64,000 nt of DNA from Alteribacter aurantiacus DSM 18675 (GTDB lineage: Bacteria > Bacillota > Bacilli > Bacillales > Salisediminibacteriaceae), in NCBI RefSeq assembly GCF_000429705.1, contig NZ_KE386941.1:1612001-1676000 (forward strand), given 5' to 3'. The notes beneath the pieces were generated by a model that was not told the DNA's origin, searched no databases, and worked only from the letters and a program-made list of their open reading frames with translations. A program made the position numbers and the translations under genes. The stretch's first letter is position 1. Each line of letters starts with the position of its first letter. Below are positions 1 through 8,489 of this stretch, piece by piece.

Positions 1-2461
1 TGATGTAAAGCTTTTCTTCCCCTTCATACCCAGCAGTCAATCGATGTTCGCTGATCTCAGCTTTTACAAGACCTTCATGATTCGCTCTAGTGTAATCAAA
101 GTCAAATCCCGGCAACATCCCGCTGTTACGAACTCCACTAAGGGCATAAGCGCCAATGCCAATATAAGACTTCCCAGATACTTGCTCTGCGTTAAATGAA
201 CTGCTATCGCTCACGATAACGTCAGCCTCAGATTGGTTGACCAACTCAAAGCCAAGTTGTTGCAATGAGTACCTTAATTGTTGTGAACCAGTCGAAGCCA
301 CTTTAGGGTTTCTGAGCACTTCTGAGGAGACATTTTGCCCGTTCCCAAGAGGTACTGTATTAAAGTAGTAGTTATTTTCATAAGCACGAAGATCGTTCGT
401 TTGAACCAAGAAATCCCCTTTCTCGATTCTTCCCTTTGATTCCGTTGCCACCTCTACTTGTTTACCGTCAGCCAGAAGGGCATTGACGACTCTAATCGTA
501 TCGTTCGTGTCATTGGATAGAATTTGTCTAGGTGAATTCCCAGTGAGTGACCCTGTAGGCGTAGCTACTTCCGTCACCCCTGTTGTTTTTCCTTCGAAAA
601 CCCCTTCTGCTCTTACATCGATGGTGTCAAATCCTCTTAAATCGGGAAAATTGACAACGATTGGATCATACATGGCGCTCCAATCAGACACGTCATCCCC
701 TTCATACAAAACAGCGTTAGCAAGCCCGCGCTTTGCTTGATTCATGGGCACTACGAATGTTCCTTTTGAATACGTTTCACCGTTAACCGTAACCGGTTCA
801 GTTGTTTTCTCCACACTTACACCGTTTCTAACTAAGTACTCTGTCATATTGTAGGCTTCAAGAACATTTTTCTGTTCTTTTTCAACAGCAGGTATCACGT
901 AGTAGTCAGGGAAAAAGCTCTCACGTTCCCCTCGTACACGGCCAATTGATTCTCCAGCTGCATTCACAAAATACTCATCTACTGCAGGGTTATCTTCACC
1001 ATTGACCCCTCGCTCAAAGATTTGCAACTGCTTTTTAAACAGCTCATCCTTATTTTCCGTTACAAACAAAGTCGATCCAAGACCTACCCCCACCATTGCA
1101 CGGAGAGAATTTTGGCTAAGGGTCGGGACTTCAATTGTATGGCCAAGGGACCCATGTAGCATGGCGTACATACCCGTGTAGGCGGGGCTCATATCATCCC
1201 AACCACTGTCCCATTCTAGTCGTGCGATGAAATAGGTTGTCAAATCGGACTCACCTACACCCGTTCTACCCATCGTATGAGCGTGGTCAATCATATTGTT
1301 AATAAGAAGGTCATACTCAAAATTTGGGTTATGGGGCGGTGTTGTAGGCTCAATAAGAAAGCCATTAACATATCCGTGCATATCTACAAAAGAAAGAGGT
1401 GTCCACTTCGCTATATGCTCGTTCACCTGTTGGGTTTCGATTTGTGTTTGATAAGCATTGTCGCGGTTCAAATCAAATCCGTTCGCATTTCCTCTTGTGT
1501 TCGCAACACGACCATCAGGATTACTCGTAAACATATATAAAAAGATCACATCATCCAACACATCATCTACATCTAAACTTACGGGAACCTCTTCTCCTTC
1601 CTCATCAGTGGTCACAAAGGATACGTCGTCCTCGAGGGCAAACTTCTTAAGAAGCTCCACTTGCGCATCTACACCCTCCACCTCATCAGGGTGGATATTA
1701 TTAAACCAAATGGGTACTTGGTAATCTCCCATTGTTCCTTCTTCCATTTGCTCTAGTAAAGTAGCTGGTTCTTCCAAAGCTAGGGGAAGCGTTTCATTCA
1801 AGTACTTGTCTACTGCCTCTTCATCCCTCGCCAAAATGACAAAATGAATGTCACGACCTTCGACGGACTCACCGACCTTTTGATACTCTAGGTAACGGTC
1901 GTTTAGATCCGCTGCATCATGAAACACTTCCTCTATCGCTGGCATGAGCTCTTCATAAAACAAAAACTCATCGTACACATTCCATTCTACTGTCGTAGCT
2001 GACGTTTCTCCACTCGCTGAATCAACTACAGCTAACTCATACTCGCCGATAAATTGTTGGTACTGGGTACGTATCGTCCGGTTAGACAAGTTTGACGTGT
2101 TGTACAAAAGTCCAAACTCCAGTGTAGCGGTGATTTCACCACTATCTGTTCGTTCAGGACCTTCAGTCACTGTGATGAACGGGTTCCCGTTGTAGTTCGT
2201 CCCCCCTGACCATTGTCTCCATTCCTCGATCGGTTTTCCTCCGAAATGAAACTCAAGATTTTCAACTTCAGTCCCTTCACTGAAACTCGCCTGAACATTG
2301 ACAGAACGGGTTTCTGTTAAAGAAAAAAGCGTTCGGTCAACCATCAATTCGTTACCTACTGTCTCATCTGCGTATGTACTTGTTCCCTGTTGTGTGACAG
2401 GTATGACCAAGGTTAGTAAAAGTATGACAGCTAACCACCCTAACGAAAGTCTTTTCACCAT
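1..2461 (-). CDS. Secreted M14-family zinc carboxypeptidase, C-terminus cut by window edge
   Basis: Translation of the reverse strand gives 820 codons before the window ends, so the C-terminus is missing. The start ATG at 2461 follows GAGGAGG by 5 nt. The N-terminus is a signal peptide (basic MVKR, hydrophobic residues 8-22, likely cut near TYA-DE at about 31). The M14 peptidase signature is complete: His257 and Glu260 in IHPDE and His362 in DMHG are the zinc ligands, and Glu444 in HTIEVP is the probable general base. Roughly 370 further residues follow the catalytic domain, so this is much longer than a pancreatic-type carboxypeptidase (about 300 residues). It is probably exported and degrades peptides outside the cell; the substrate is unknown. 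A second, shorter M14 enzyme lies at 37797. Confidence 0.88.
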   Translation of the reverse strand, partial: MVKRLSLGWLAVILLLTLVIPVTQQGTSTYADETVGNELMVDRTLFSLTETRSVNVQASFSEGTEVENLEFHFGGKPIEEWRQWSGGTNYNGNPFITVTEGPERTDSGEITATLEFGLLYNTSNLSNRTIRTQYQQFIGEYELAVVDSASGETSATTVEWNVYDEFLFYEELMPAIEEVFHDAADLNDRYLEYQKVGESVEGRDIHFVILARDEEAVDKYLNETLPLALEEPATLLEQMEEGTMGDYQVPIWFNNIHPDEVEGVDAQVELLKKFALEDDVSFVTTDEEGEEVPVSLDVDDVLDDVIFLYMFTSNPDGRVANTRGNANGFDLNRDNAYQTQIETQQVNEHIAKWTPLSFVDMHGYVNGFLIEPTTPPHNPNFEYDLLINNMIDHAHTMGRTGVGESDLTTYFIARLEWDSGWDDMSPAYTGMYAMLHGSLGHTIEVPTLSQNSLRAMVGVGLGSTLFVTENKDELFKKQLQIFERGVNGEDNPAVDEYFVNAAGESIGRVRGERESFFPDYYVIPAVEKEQKNVLEAYNMTEYLVRNGVSVEKTTEPVTVNGETYSKGTFVVPMNQAKRGLANAVLYEGDDVSDWSAMYDPIVVNFPDLRGFDTIDVRAEGVFEGKTTGVTEVATPTGSLTGNSPRQILSNDTNDTIRVVNALLADGKQVEVATESKGRIEKGDFLVQTNDLRAYENNYYFNTVPLGNGQNVSSEVLRNPKVASTGSQQLRYSLQQLGFELVNQSEADVIVSDSSSFNAEQVSGKSYIGIGAYALSGVRNSGMLPGFDFDYTRANHEGLVKAEISEHRLTAGYEGEEKLYI

Positions 2462-2802
2462 AACATCCTCCTCATATATATTTAATAGACTGCATATCTA
2501 TTAATATAGCAGAACGTTTCGACTATCGTAATATTCTACTGGAAAAATAGTCCTTTTTCTTATGGATTATTTTTCAAACTGGTAGAATAGCCCTACTAAG
2601 GTGGTTCTTTAAATTCAGAAAGGTAAAGAGGCTGAGACAGAAGTGTTTTTGAATGAAAATCCGAACGATTGTAGGCGGTGTGGAAATGCACCGCTACTAA
2701 AATATCCTTCGCTCTGTTAGCGAATTGTTCGGATTTTGCTCTAAACACTTATTTTCTGTCCCAGCCTCTACACTTCATAATTTAAAAAGCAAATTTGTTT
2801 CA
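2462..2802. other. Intergenic region without a gene
   Basis: This holds the upstream region of the M14 peptidase and the 3' side of the symporter, and I see no gene in it. A 15-bp imperfect direct repeat (CTGGAAAAATAGTCC at 2539-2553 and CTGGTAGAATAGCCC at 2579-2593, 40 bp apart) lies in the peptidase upstream region. The rest is the hairpin element at 2627-2769. Confidence 0.6.
2627..2769. repeat. Long imperfect inverted-repeat element (MITE- or REP-like)
   Basis: Outer arms AGAGGCTGAGACAGAA (2627-2642) and TTCTGTCCCAGCCTCT (2754-2769) differ at one base pair. Inside them AAGTGTTT pairs with AAACACTT, and AAATCCGAAC pairs with GTTCGGATTT, so the whole 143 bp can fold into one long hairpin. 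The GAGGCTGGGACAGAA motif resembles dispersed repeats I associate with Firmicutes genomes. It sits just past the symporter stop codon and could end its transcript. There is only one copy in this window. Confidence 0.7.
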
Positions 2803-4218
2803 TTAACTCGCTTTTCGTGCCGCTGATCGGGCAACATTAAAATGATTTTCAAAGTAATCATTTGTCTCCCTTACTACGACTCGACTTAAGAGAATAAGAG
2901 CAATCAAGTTTGGAATCATCATTAAGGCGTTTGCCATGTCTGCAAAAGCCCAGATCGTCGTCAAGTTTGCTACAGCACCAATTCCACATGCTGCGATATA
3001 CACCGTACGATAACCGGAAATGCCTTTACGTCCTGCTAAATATTCAAAGCATTTTTCACCATACACATACCAACCAACGATCGTAGAAAAGCCAAAGAAA
3101 ATGACTGAAAAAGCTACAATGTATTCACCGATTGATCCTAAAACTGAGGCAAATGCGGCACTCGTTAACGCTCCCCCATCCAGTCCAGCTTCATGAGTTA
3201 CACCAGAAAGCTGACCACCGGTCGGATCCCAGAAACCTGTAATCACGAGCACCAAGCCAGTCATTGTACAAACAATGATCGTTACGATAAACGTTCCAGT
3301 CATAGCTACCAATGCTTGCTTAACTGGATGATCAGTCTTGGCGTTACCAGCAATCAATGCGGCTGTACCTAGACCAGCCTCGTTTGAGAAAATTCCACGG
3401 GCCACACCGTTACGAATGGCTTCAGCCACAACCACCCCTACAAATCCACCAGTAGCCGCAACCGGGTTAAAGGCGTAATAGAAGATGGTCTGAAAAGCAG
3501 GTATGATCTGATCGAAGTTTATTATTAAAATGAGCAACGAACCGAAAATATAGAAGACAGCCATTATCGGCACGAAAAAACCGGCAACGGCACTAATACG
3601 TTGCAAGCCGCCAAAGATGATCAGTGCGGCGAGCCCTGATAGAACGATAGCGGTAACGATATTACTTACGCCAAAGGACGTTTCCATTACCCCAGCAATG
3701 GTGTTCGATTGGACACTGTTTCCAATCCCAAGAGCTGCAAACGCTCCGAACACGGCAAACGCAATCGCTAGCCATTTAAACTTTCGACCAAGACCGCGCT
3801 CCACATAATACATCGGGCCACTTGAATATTCACCACTTTCATTTTTTACACGGTATTTCATAGCGAGAAGTGCTTCCGCGTACTTTGTAGCCATACCTAG
3901 TAGACCGACAATCCACATCCAAAAGATTGCACCCGGTCCACCCAATGTGATCGCGGTTGCCACACCGGCAATGTTTCCGTTTCCGATTGTTCCGGCAAGG
4001 GCTGTCATGAGTGCCTTAAAATTACTCACGTCCCCTTCATCTTTTGAACTACTCTTTCCTTCCTTCGTAAATGCCAGCTTGAATGCATATAAAAGGCGTC
4101 TGAATTGGAGCCCTCTTAACATCACTGTTAGTAGTAAACCTGTTCCGAATAATAGAATCAAACTTGGCGTTCCCCATAGGACGCTATTGATTCTGTCTAA
4201 AATAGCAAGAATGTCCAC
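2803..4218 (-). CDS. alsT: Sodium:alanine/glycine symporter, AGCS family
   Basis: This 471-residue polytopic membrane protein imports alanine or glycine together with Na+. It has the length and character of AGCS carriers: an N-terminal segment LSLILLFGTG-like into a short basic loop, the family stretches SSGPMYYVERGLG (about 133) and GIGNSVQSNT (about 165), and about ten hydrophobic helices. The GTG start at 4218 is preceded by AGAGGGGGC, and no in-frame ATG lies nearby. It is divergent from adeR-ald, so uptake, regulation and oxidation of alanine are grouped. A perfect cre-type site lies 19-32 nt upstream of the start, implying catabolite repression. The symbol is by family; the transported amino acid is inferred from context. 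Confidence 0.9.
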   Translation of the reverse strand: MDILAILDRINSVLWGTPSLILLFGTGLLLTVMLRGLQFRRLLYAFKLAFTKEGKSSSKDEGDVSNFKALMTALAGTIGNGNIAGVATAITLGGPGAIFWMWIVGLLGMATKYAEALLAMKYRVKNESGEYSSGPMYYVERGLGRKFKWLAIAFAVFGAFAALGIGNSVQSNTIAGVMETSFGVSNIVTAIVLSGLAALIIFGGLQRISAVAGFFVPIMAVFYIFGSLLILIINFDQIIPAFQTIFYYAFNPVAATGGFVGVVVAEAIRNGVARGIFSNEAGLGTAALIAGNAKTDHPVKQALVAMTGTFIVTIIVCTMTGLVLVITGFWDPTGGQLSGVTHEAGLDGGALTSAAFASVLGSIGEYIVAFSVIFFGFSTIVGWYVYGEKCFEYLAGRKGISGYRTVYIAACGIGAVANLTTIWAFADMANALMMIPNLIALILLSRVVVRETNDYFENHFNVARSAARKAS

Positions 4219-4565
4219 GATTATGCCCCCTCTTGATGACAGCGCTTTCAGAAGTACAGGGTTATTCTATCATCTGTTTTCTACTCTGTTTTTGTTCAAA
4301 CACTAAAATATCATACTATATTTTTGGGTAAATAAACAAATGTCGACAGAATTCGAAATTGCAAAATAAAACAGACTATACCTAGTATCCGTGTGACAGG
4401 CTCAGCTTCACGCCATTGCTCCCTTCTCACGGTGGTGCTACCCTAACAAAATGTAGCTCGAATTTAGTAAACTTATATCTTCCATTCATTCACCCTTGTT
4501 TCTATTACCCAATAAAGAATAAAATAGAATGAGATAATCACGTACTTTTCTAGAGGAGTTTTATC
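4219..4565. other. Divergent intergenic region between symporter and adeR, with a structured segment
   Basis: No gene is seen. Besides the cre site, 4389-4442 is GC-richer than its surroundings and folds: CCGTGTGA (4389) pairs with TCTCACGG (4435) with one mismatch, and GGC/GCC pairs can form inside. It matches no riboswitch consensus I know (glycine, T-box and SAM were compared by eye). It may be an AdeR-binding region or a leader structure. The other side carries the adeR promoter, which I cannot place with confidence. Confidence 0.45.
4237..4250 (-). promoter_or_regulatory. cre site (CcpA) in the symporter leader
   Basis: Read on the minus strand the sequence is TGAAAGCGCTGTCA, a full match to the cre core TGNAANCGNWNNCA. 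It lies just upstream of the ribosome site, downstream of any likely promoter, so CcpA would act as a roadblock. Binding itself is inferred. Confidence 0.65.
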
Positions 4566-5816
4566 ATGAACACCAGCACACAACCAAACCCCTTTAAAGG
4601 GTTCTTCGGCAACTTGGAAAATTTAGTAGATAAGATAAGTGACGTTCTTGAATGTCCCGTAACCATTGAGGACGCCACACACCGCTTATTAGCATACAGT
4701 TCTCATGATGAAGGGACGGATGCGGCACGCATTGCTACCATTATGAGACGGCGCGTACCTGAACGAGTCGTGAGTAGCCTTTGGAAAGACGGTACAATGC
4801 AACGGTTGCAACAAAGTGAAGCGCCGATTAGAATCGCTCAAATTCAAGAGGTAGGTCTCGGTGATCGCATTGCGATGACGATCCGTTCTAAAACCGACAT
4901 CCTCGGCTATATCTGGGTCCTTGAAGTGGAGAACTCGTTAAATGATGAGCATATGGAACTCCTTTCTCATGCAGCCCAAGCAGCAAAGAATCAGCTTGTC
5001 CAACTCCACGGCCGTAAAAAGAAGCGTGAAAAAGGGCATCAAGAGTTTTTCTGGCAACTGTTAACCGGTCATATTAAAGAGCATAGAGAGATTGCTGAGT
5101 CTCTGGACGAGTTCAATATCAAGGCAACCTTGCCGATTACGGTGTTTGTGTTTCAATTTCCGAACGAAATTAATCAAAAAACCGAGCGAAATATCTCTTA
5201 TTTGATTACAACAACACAAAAAATCAACGTTCCTCTTTATGCGATTGATGGAAACGAGCTCATTTTATTAGGCTCACCTTCCCTTTTAACAAAAAGGGCA
5301 CTTGAACCAGAATCGATCATTGAAGAATTCATCACCCAGATGGCTCAAAGGTTTAAAATTGAAGGTTTAATTGGGGCAAGCGGGAACGTCTATGATGATT
5401 TTACGCAAATAGAAACAAGCTACCAAGAAGCTCTTACCGTCTTAAAATTGAAGCATCAATTTTCAGACGAGTTAGGCCATACCAATACGTATAACCATCT
5501 CGGCATTTACAGATATATAGATGTGCTTGCTGAAAAAAATAGTAAGGATCGATATGAGAATACATCTCTTAATAAACTGAAAGAATACGATCGCATGCAT
5601 AATACTCAGCTAAAAGAGACGCTCAATGTATTTTTAGTTAAAGACAGTCACGTCAACGAGGCAGCAAAAGCCTTGAACGTTCACAGCAATACCCTTAATT
5701 ACCGATTAAAACGGATTGCCGAAGTTGGTGACATCAACTTAAGAGACCCAAACGAAAAAATGACCCTTTATCTAGATTTAAAACTAGATACATTAAAACA
5801 AAACGGCCTTTTGTGA
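4566..5816 (+). CDS. adeR: PucR/CdaR-family transcriptional regulator, AdeR-like activator of ald
   Basis: This 416-residue cytoplasmic regulator has a PucR-type layout. The N-terminal ligand-sensing half (about 1-160) is GAF-like, the middle is a GGDEF-related region (about 165-310), and the C-terminal helix-turn-helix spans about 365-395, seen in VNEAAKALNVHSNTLNYRLK. In Bacillus subtilis the AdeR activator of alanine dehydrogenase is the neighbour of ald, and here ald follows 111 bp downstream on the same strand. The start ATG has GAGGAG 7 nt upstream. A very strong terminator overlaps its stop codon, so ald has its own promoter. Alanine as the inducer is inferred from that context. Confidence 0.82.
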   Translation: MNTSTQPNPFKGFFGNLENLVDKISDVLECPVTIEDATHRLLAYSSHDEGTDAARIATIMRRRVPERVVSSLWKDGTMQRLQQSEAPIRIAQIQEVGLGDRIAMTIRSKTDILGYIWVLEVENSLNDEHMELLSHAAQAAKNQLVQLHGRKKKREKGHQEFFWQLLTGHIKEHREIAESLDEFNIKATLPITVFVFQFPNEINQKTERNISYLITTTQKINVPLYAIDGNELILLGSPSLLTKRALEPESIIEEFITQMAQRFKIEGLIGASGNVYDDFTQIETSYQEALTVLKLKHQFSDELGHTNTYNHLGIYRYIDVLAEKNSKDRYENTSLNKLKEYDRMHNTQLKETLNVFLVKDSHVNEAAKALNVHSNTLNYRLKRIAEVGDINLRDPNEKMTLYLDLKLDTLKQNGLL

Positions 5817-5844
5817 TTTTACACAAAAGGCCGTTTTGTTTTTC
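5798..5844 (+). terminator. Intrinsic terminator of adeR
   Basis: A perfect 18-bp stem, ACAAAACGGCCTTTTGTG with CACAAAAGGCCGTTTTGT, and a short loop, followed by TTTTTC. The left arm contains the adeR stop codon. Confidence 0.92.
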
Positions 5845-5927
5845 TCTTTTCTCACCAAAGCAATGTCCATGGATCGTGATTTATACTCACCTTAACAGCA
5901 AGTTACCTATTGAAGGAGGCATTACTT

Positions 5928-7058
5928 ATGATTATCGGAGTACCTAGAGAGATTAAAAACAATGAAAACCGTGTTGCCCTCACACCAGCAGGCGTCATCA
6001 CGTTACGTAAAGCCGGACATACAGTATTAATTGAAACCGCAGCAGGAATTGGAAGCGGTTTCGAAGATATGGATTACTTGGATGCAGGAGCAGAAATCGT
6101 TTCAACAGCAAAAGAAGCATGGGCTGCAGAAATGGTCATGAAAGTAAAAGAGCCTCTTCCAGAGGAATATGATTATTTTTACAAAGGATTAATTCTTTTC
6201 ACCTACTTACACCTTGCAGCAGAGCCCTCTCTTGCAAAGGCACTCACTGAAAAAGGCGTGACTTCCATCGCTTATGAAACAGTGGAAATGAATCGTACAC
6301 TACCTCTTCTAACACCAATGAGTGAAGTAGCGGGACGCATGTCCACTCAAATCGGAGCACAATTCCTTCAGAAATCTAATGGAGGAAAAGGTGTCCTTCT
6401 TGCAGGTGTGCCAGGTGTACAACGAGGAAATGTCACGATTATCGGTGGTGGAGTCGTTGGAACGAATGCGGCGAAAATCGCTATGGGTCTAGGAGCAAAT
6501 GTCACGATTATTGACCTTAGTCCTGAGCGCCTTCGTGAACTTGACGACATCTTCGGTAACGACATTCAAACGCTCATGAGTAACCCACTAAACATCGCAC
6601 AAGCTGTCGCCAAGTCAGACCTTGTCATTGGTGCTGTCCTTATCCCAGGGGCGAAAGCGCCAAAGCTTGTAACAGAAGAAATGATCAAACAAATGTCACC
6701 AGGGTCTGTTATTGTTGACGTTGCTATTGACCAAGGTGGTATTTTCGAAACGGTTGATCGCATAACAACTCATGATAATCCTACTTACGAAAAGCATGGT
6801 GTCGTTCACTACGCAGTAGCCAATATGCCAGGTGCTGTTCCAAGAACGTCCACTATTGCCTTAACAAATGTAACGGTACCATACGCCGTTCAAATTGCTT
6901 CAAAAGGCGTTACCCAAGCCATTGCCGATAATGTTAACCTGAAAAAAGGTCTAAATACAGCTGCAGGCCATATCACTTACGAAATTGTTGCCCGCGACCT
7001 CGGATACGACTATGTACCAGCTGAAGATGCATTAGCTCAGACATTAACTACTGTATAA
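5928..7058 (+). CDS. ald: Alanine dehydrogenase
   Basis: This 376-residue cytoplasmic enzyme oxidises L-alanine to pyruvate and ammonia with NAD+. It supplies carbon, and in spore formers it also serves sporulation. The sequence begins MIIGVPREIKNNENRVALTP. Lys in VMKVKEPLP (about 75) and His in TYLHLAAEP (about 96) match the pyruvate-binding residues of the family, and GGGVVGTNAAKIA (about 173-186) is the NAD Rossmann loop. Start ATG 5928 has GAAGGAGG 8 nt upstream; a TTG 18 nt earlier lies inside that ribosome site and is not used. It is probably activated by the preceding AdeR. Confidence 0.97.
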   Translation: MIIGVPREIKNNENRVALTPAGVITLRKAGHTVLIETAAGIGSGFEDMDYLDAGAEIVSTAKEAWAAEMVMKVKEPLPEEYDYFYKGLILFTYLHLAAEPSLAKALTEKGVTSIAYETVEMNRTLPLLTPMSEVAGRMSTQIGAQFLQKSNGGKGVLLAGVPGVQRGNVTIIGGGVVGTNAAKIAMGLGANVTIIDLSPERLRELDDIFGNDIQTLMSNPLNIAQAVAKSDLVIGAVLIPGAKAPKLVTEEMIKQMSPGSVIVDVAIDQGGIFETVDRITTHDNPTYEKHGVVHYAVANMPGAVPRTSTIALTNVTVPYAVQIASKGVTQAIADNVNLKKGLNTAAGHITYEIVARDLGYDYVPAEDALAQTLTTV

Positions 7059-7068
7059 TCATTACGTA

Positions 7069-7101
7069 AGGCCTTTCTCGAAATCTTCGAGAGGCCTTTT
7101 T
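7069..7101 (+). terminator. Terminator after ald (bidirectional)
   Basis: AGGCCTTTCTCGA pairs with TCGAGAGGCCT and is followed by TTTTT. It lies between the converging ald and M20 genes and may serve both. Confidence 0.85.
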
Positions 7102-7114
7102 ATGTCTGTGGCTC

Positions 7115-8233
7115 TTAGCCATTCCCCTTAGCAAGTGACTTTTCTACAGCTTTCGTAATTACCTTTATCGCATCAGGAATTGCCTCCCATTGAAATGTCA
7201 TCTGTGGATGGTGAAGGCCTGGTGTCAAATCACATCCAATTCCGAGCATGGTTGCCCTAAGCCCCGGCTTTTTGATCGTATAAAAATGAAAATCGTCACC
7301 TCCTGTGGTGATCCTAACTGGACAAAGAGTCTCTTCCCCTTTTACCTCTAGAATTGCGTCTCTCATGGTGTCTGTTGCTTCATCATTTAAAACAGCCGCC
7401 GCCATATTTGCGACTACTTCTGTTTTGATTCCAATCTTATGGTACGTTTTATAAAAAGAAATCACACGCTCCAACTGGGCAGTCATTTCCTCCATTAATT
7501 CATTCGTTTGGGCACGAACATCGACTGTAAACGTGGCGCGTCCCGGAATAATATTCGCACTTTCCCCTCCTGCATGAAATGCCGTTACTTTCATTGAATG
7601 AGGGATAAGGGGATCAAAATGCATGTTGTTGATTGCTTGAACGAGCTCAGCTCCCACTTGAATTGCGTTTGTATTAAGGTGAGGTCGAGCACCGTGAGCA
7701 TCATCACCTTCTATGACACCTCGTACATGACGAGTTGCTCCGTGCGAAATAGCCGGAGAAAACGTGCCTGAACGTAGCTCTTGAATCGGTCGAAGGTGCA
7801 TGCCAAACAAATAATCCACATCATCAACGACACCTTCTTCAACTAACTTAAGGGCTCCTGCGCCTTTTTCTTCAGCTGGCTGGAAAATAAAACGAACCGT
7901 TCCATTTAACTCATCTTTTCTTTCCAGCAAATGAAGGAACACCCCGAGAACGATCGTCATGTGAGCATCATGACCACACGAATGATTCGCCCGGAAGTCA
8001 CCATTCACTTCTTGCCATAACGCATCGATATCTGCACGGAGAGCTACAACCGGATTTCCCTCCCCTATATCGGCAACAAGACCGGTGCAATCCACAAAAG
8101 TACTCGGTGTTACACCTCGCTCTTCAAAAAACTCTCTCAAATAAGCTGTCGTATTCACTTCTTTCCAGCTCACTTCCGGATATTCATGAAGATGGTCAAA
8201 TACTTCTTTTAAAACAGCTTCATATGTATTCAT
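7115..8233 (-). CDS. M20-family metallo-amidohydrolase
   Basis: This 372-residue M20D aminoacylase/amidohydrolase is related to hippurate hydrolase and N-acetyl-diaminopimelate deacetylase. Metal-binding and catalytic motifs are visible: ALRADIDAL (about 65), SCGHDAHMT (about 88), QPAEEKGAGA with the catalytic Glu pair (about 123), GMHLRP (about 150) and TGGDDFHFY near the end. It removes an acyl group from an N-acyl amino acid, with substrate undetermined. ATG 8233 is 7 nt after AAAGGAG and is preferred to an in-frame TTG two codons upstream. It converges on ald and is not in an operon. Confidence 0.85.
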   Translation of the reverse strand: MNTYEAVLKEVFDHLHEYPEVSWKEVNTTAYLREFFEERGVTPSTFVDCTGLVADIGEGNPVVALRADIDALWQEVNGDFRANHSCGHDAHMTIVLGVFLHLLERKDELNGTVRFIFQPAEEKGAGALKLVEEGVVDDVDYLFGMHLRPIQELRSGTFSPAISHGATRHVRGVIEGDDAHGARPHLNTNAIQVGAELVQAINNMHFDPLIPHSMKVTAFHAGGESANIIPGRATFTVDVRAQTNELMEEMTAQLERVISFYKTYHKIGIKTEVVANMAAAVLNDEATDTMRDAILEVKGEETLCPVRITTGGDDFHFYTIKKPGLRATMLGIGCDLTPGLHHPQMTFQWEAIPDAIKVITKAVEKSLAKGNG

Positions 8234-8399
8234 ATCCAAACTCCTTTAAGCGTAGTGTCTCTAAATTATAAACAGGATTCGTATCCTATGAAATTGTTTT
8301 CTGTTTTTTTAGTAAATTTCATAGAAATGGCTCCAATAGCTTCGTCGAAACCTAGAAGGTTAAAGAAAGACTGCAACCAAGTGTCAGACAAATCAAAGA

Positions 8400-8441
8400 A
8401 GGTTGACCCGAAAGGTACTTACTTCCCTTTTGGATCAACCT
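8400..8441 (-). terminator. Terminator after the lysine hydroxylase gene
   Basis: AGGTTGATCC pairs with GGGTCAACCT with one mismatch across a 22-nt loop, and on the minus strand it is followed by a T-rich stretch (TTCTTT). Confidence 0.65.
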
Positions 8442-8489
8442 CAATACAGTAAGGATAGCTCCCTAACTACACTTTTCTACATTTATTTA

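Noticed and set aside
4389..4442. Glycine riboswitch or T-box for the symporter
   Set aside because: Neither the glycine-riboswitch core nor the T-box AGGGTGGTACC-type motif is present with matching context.
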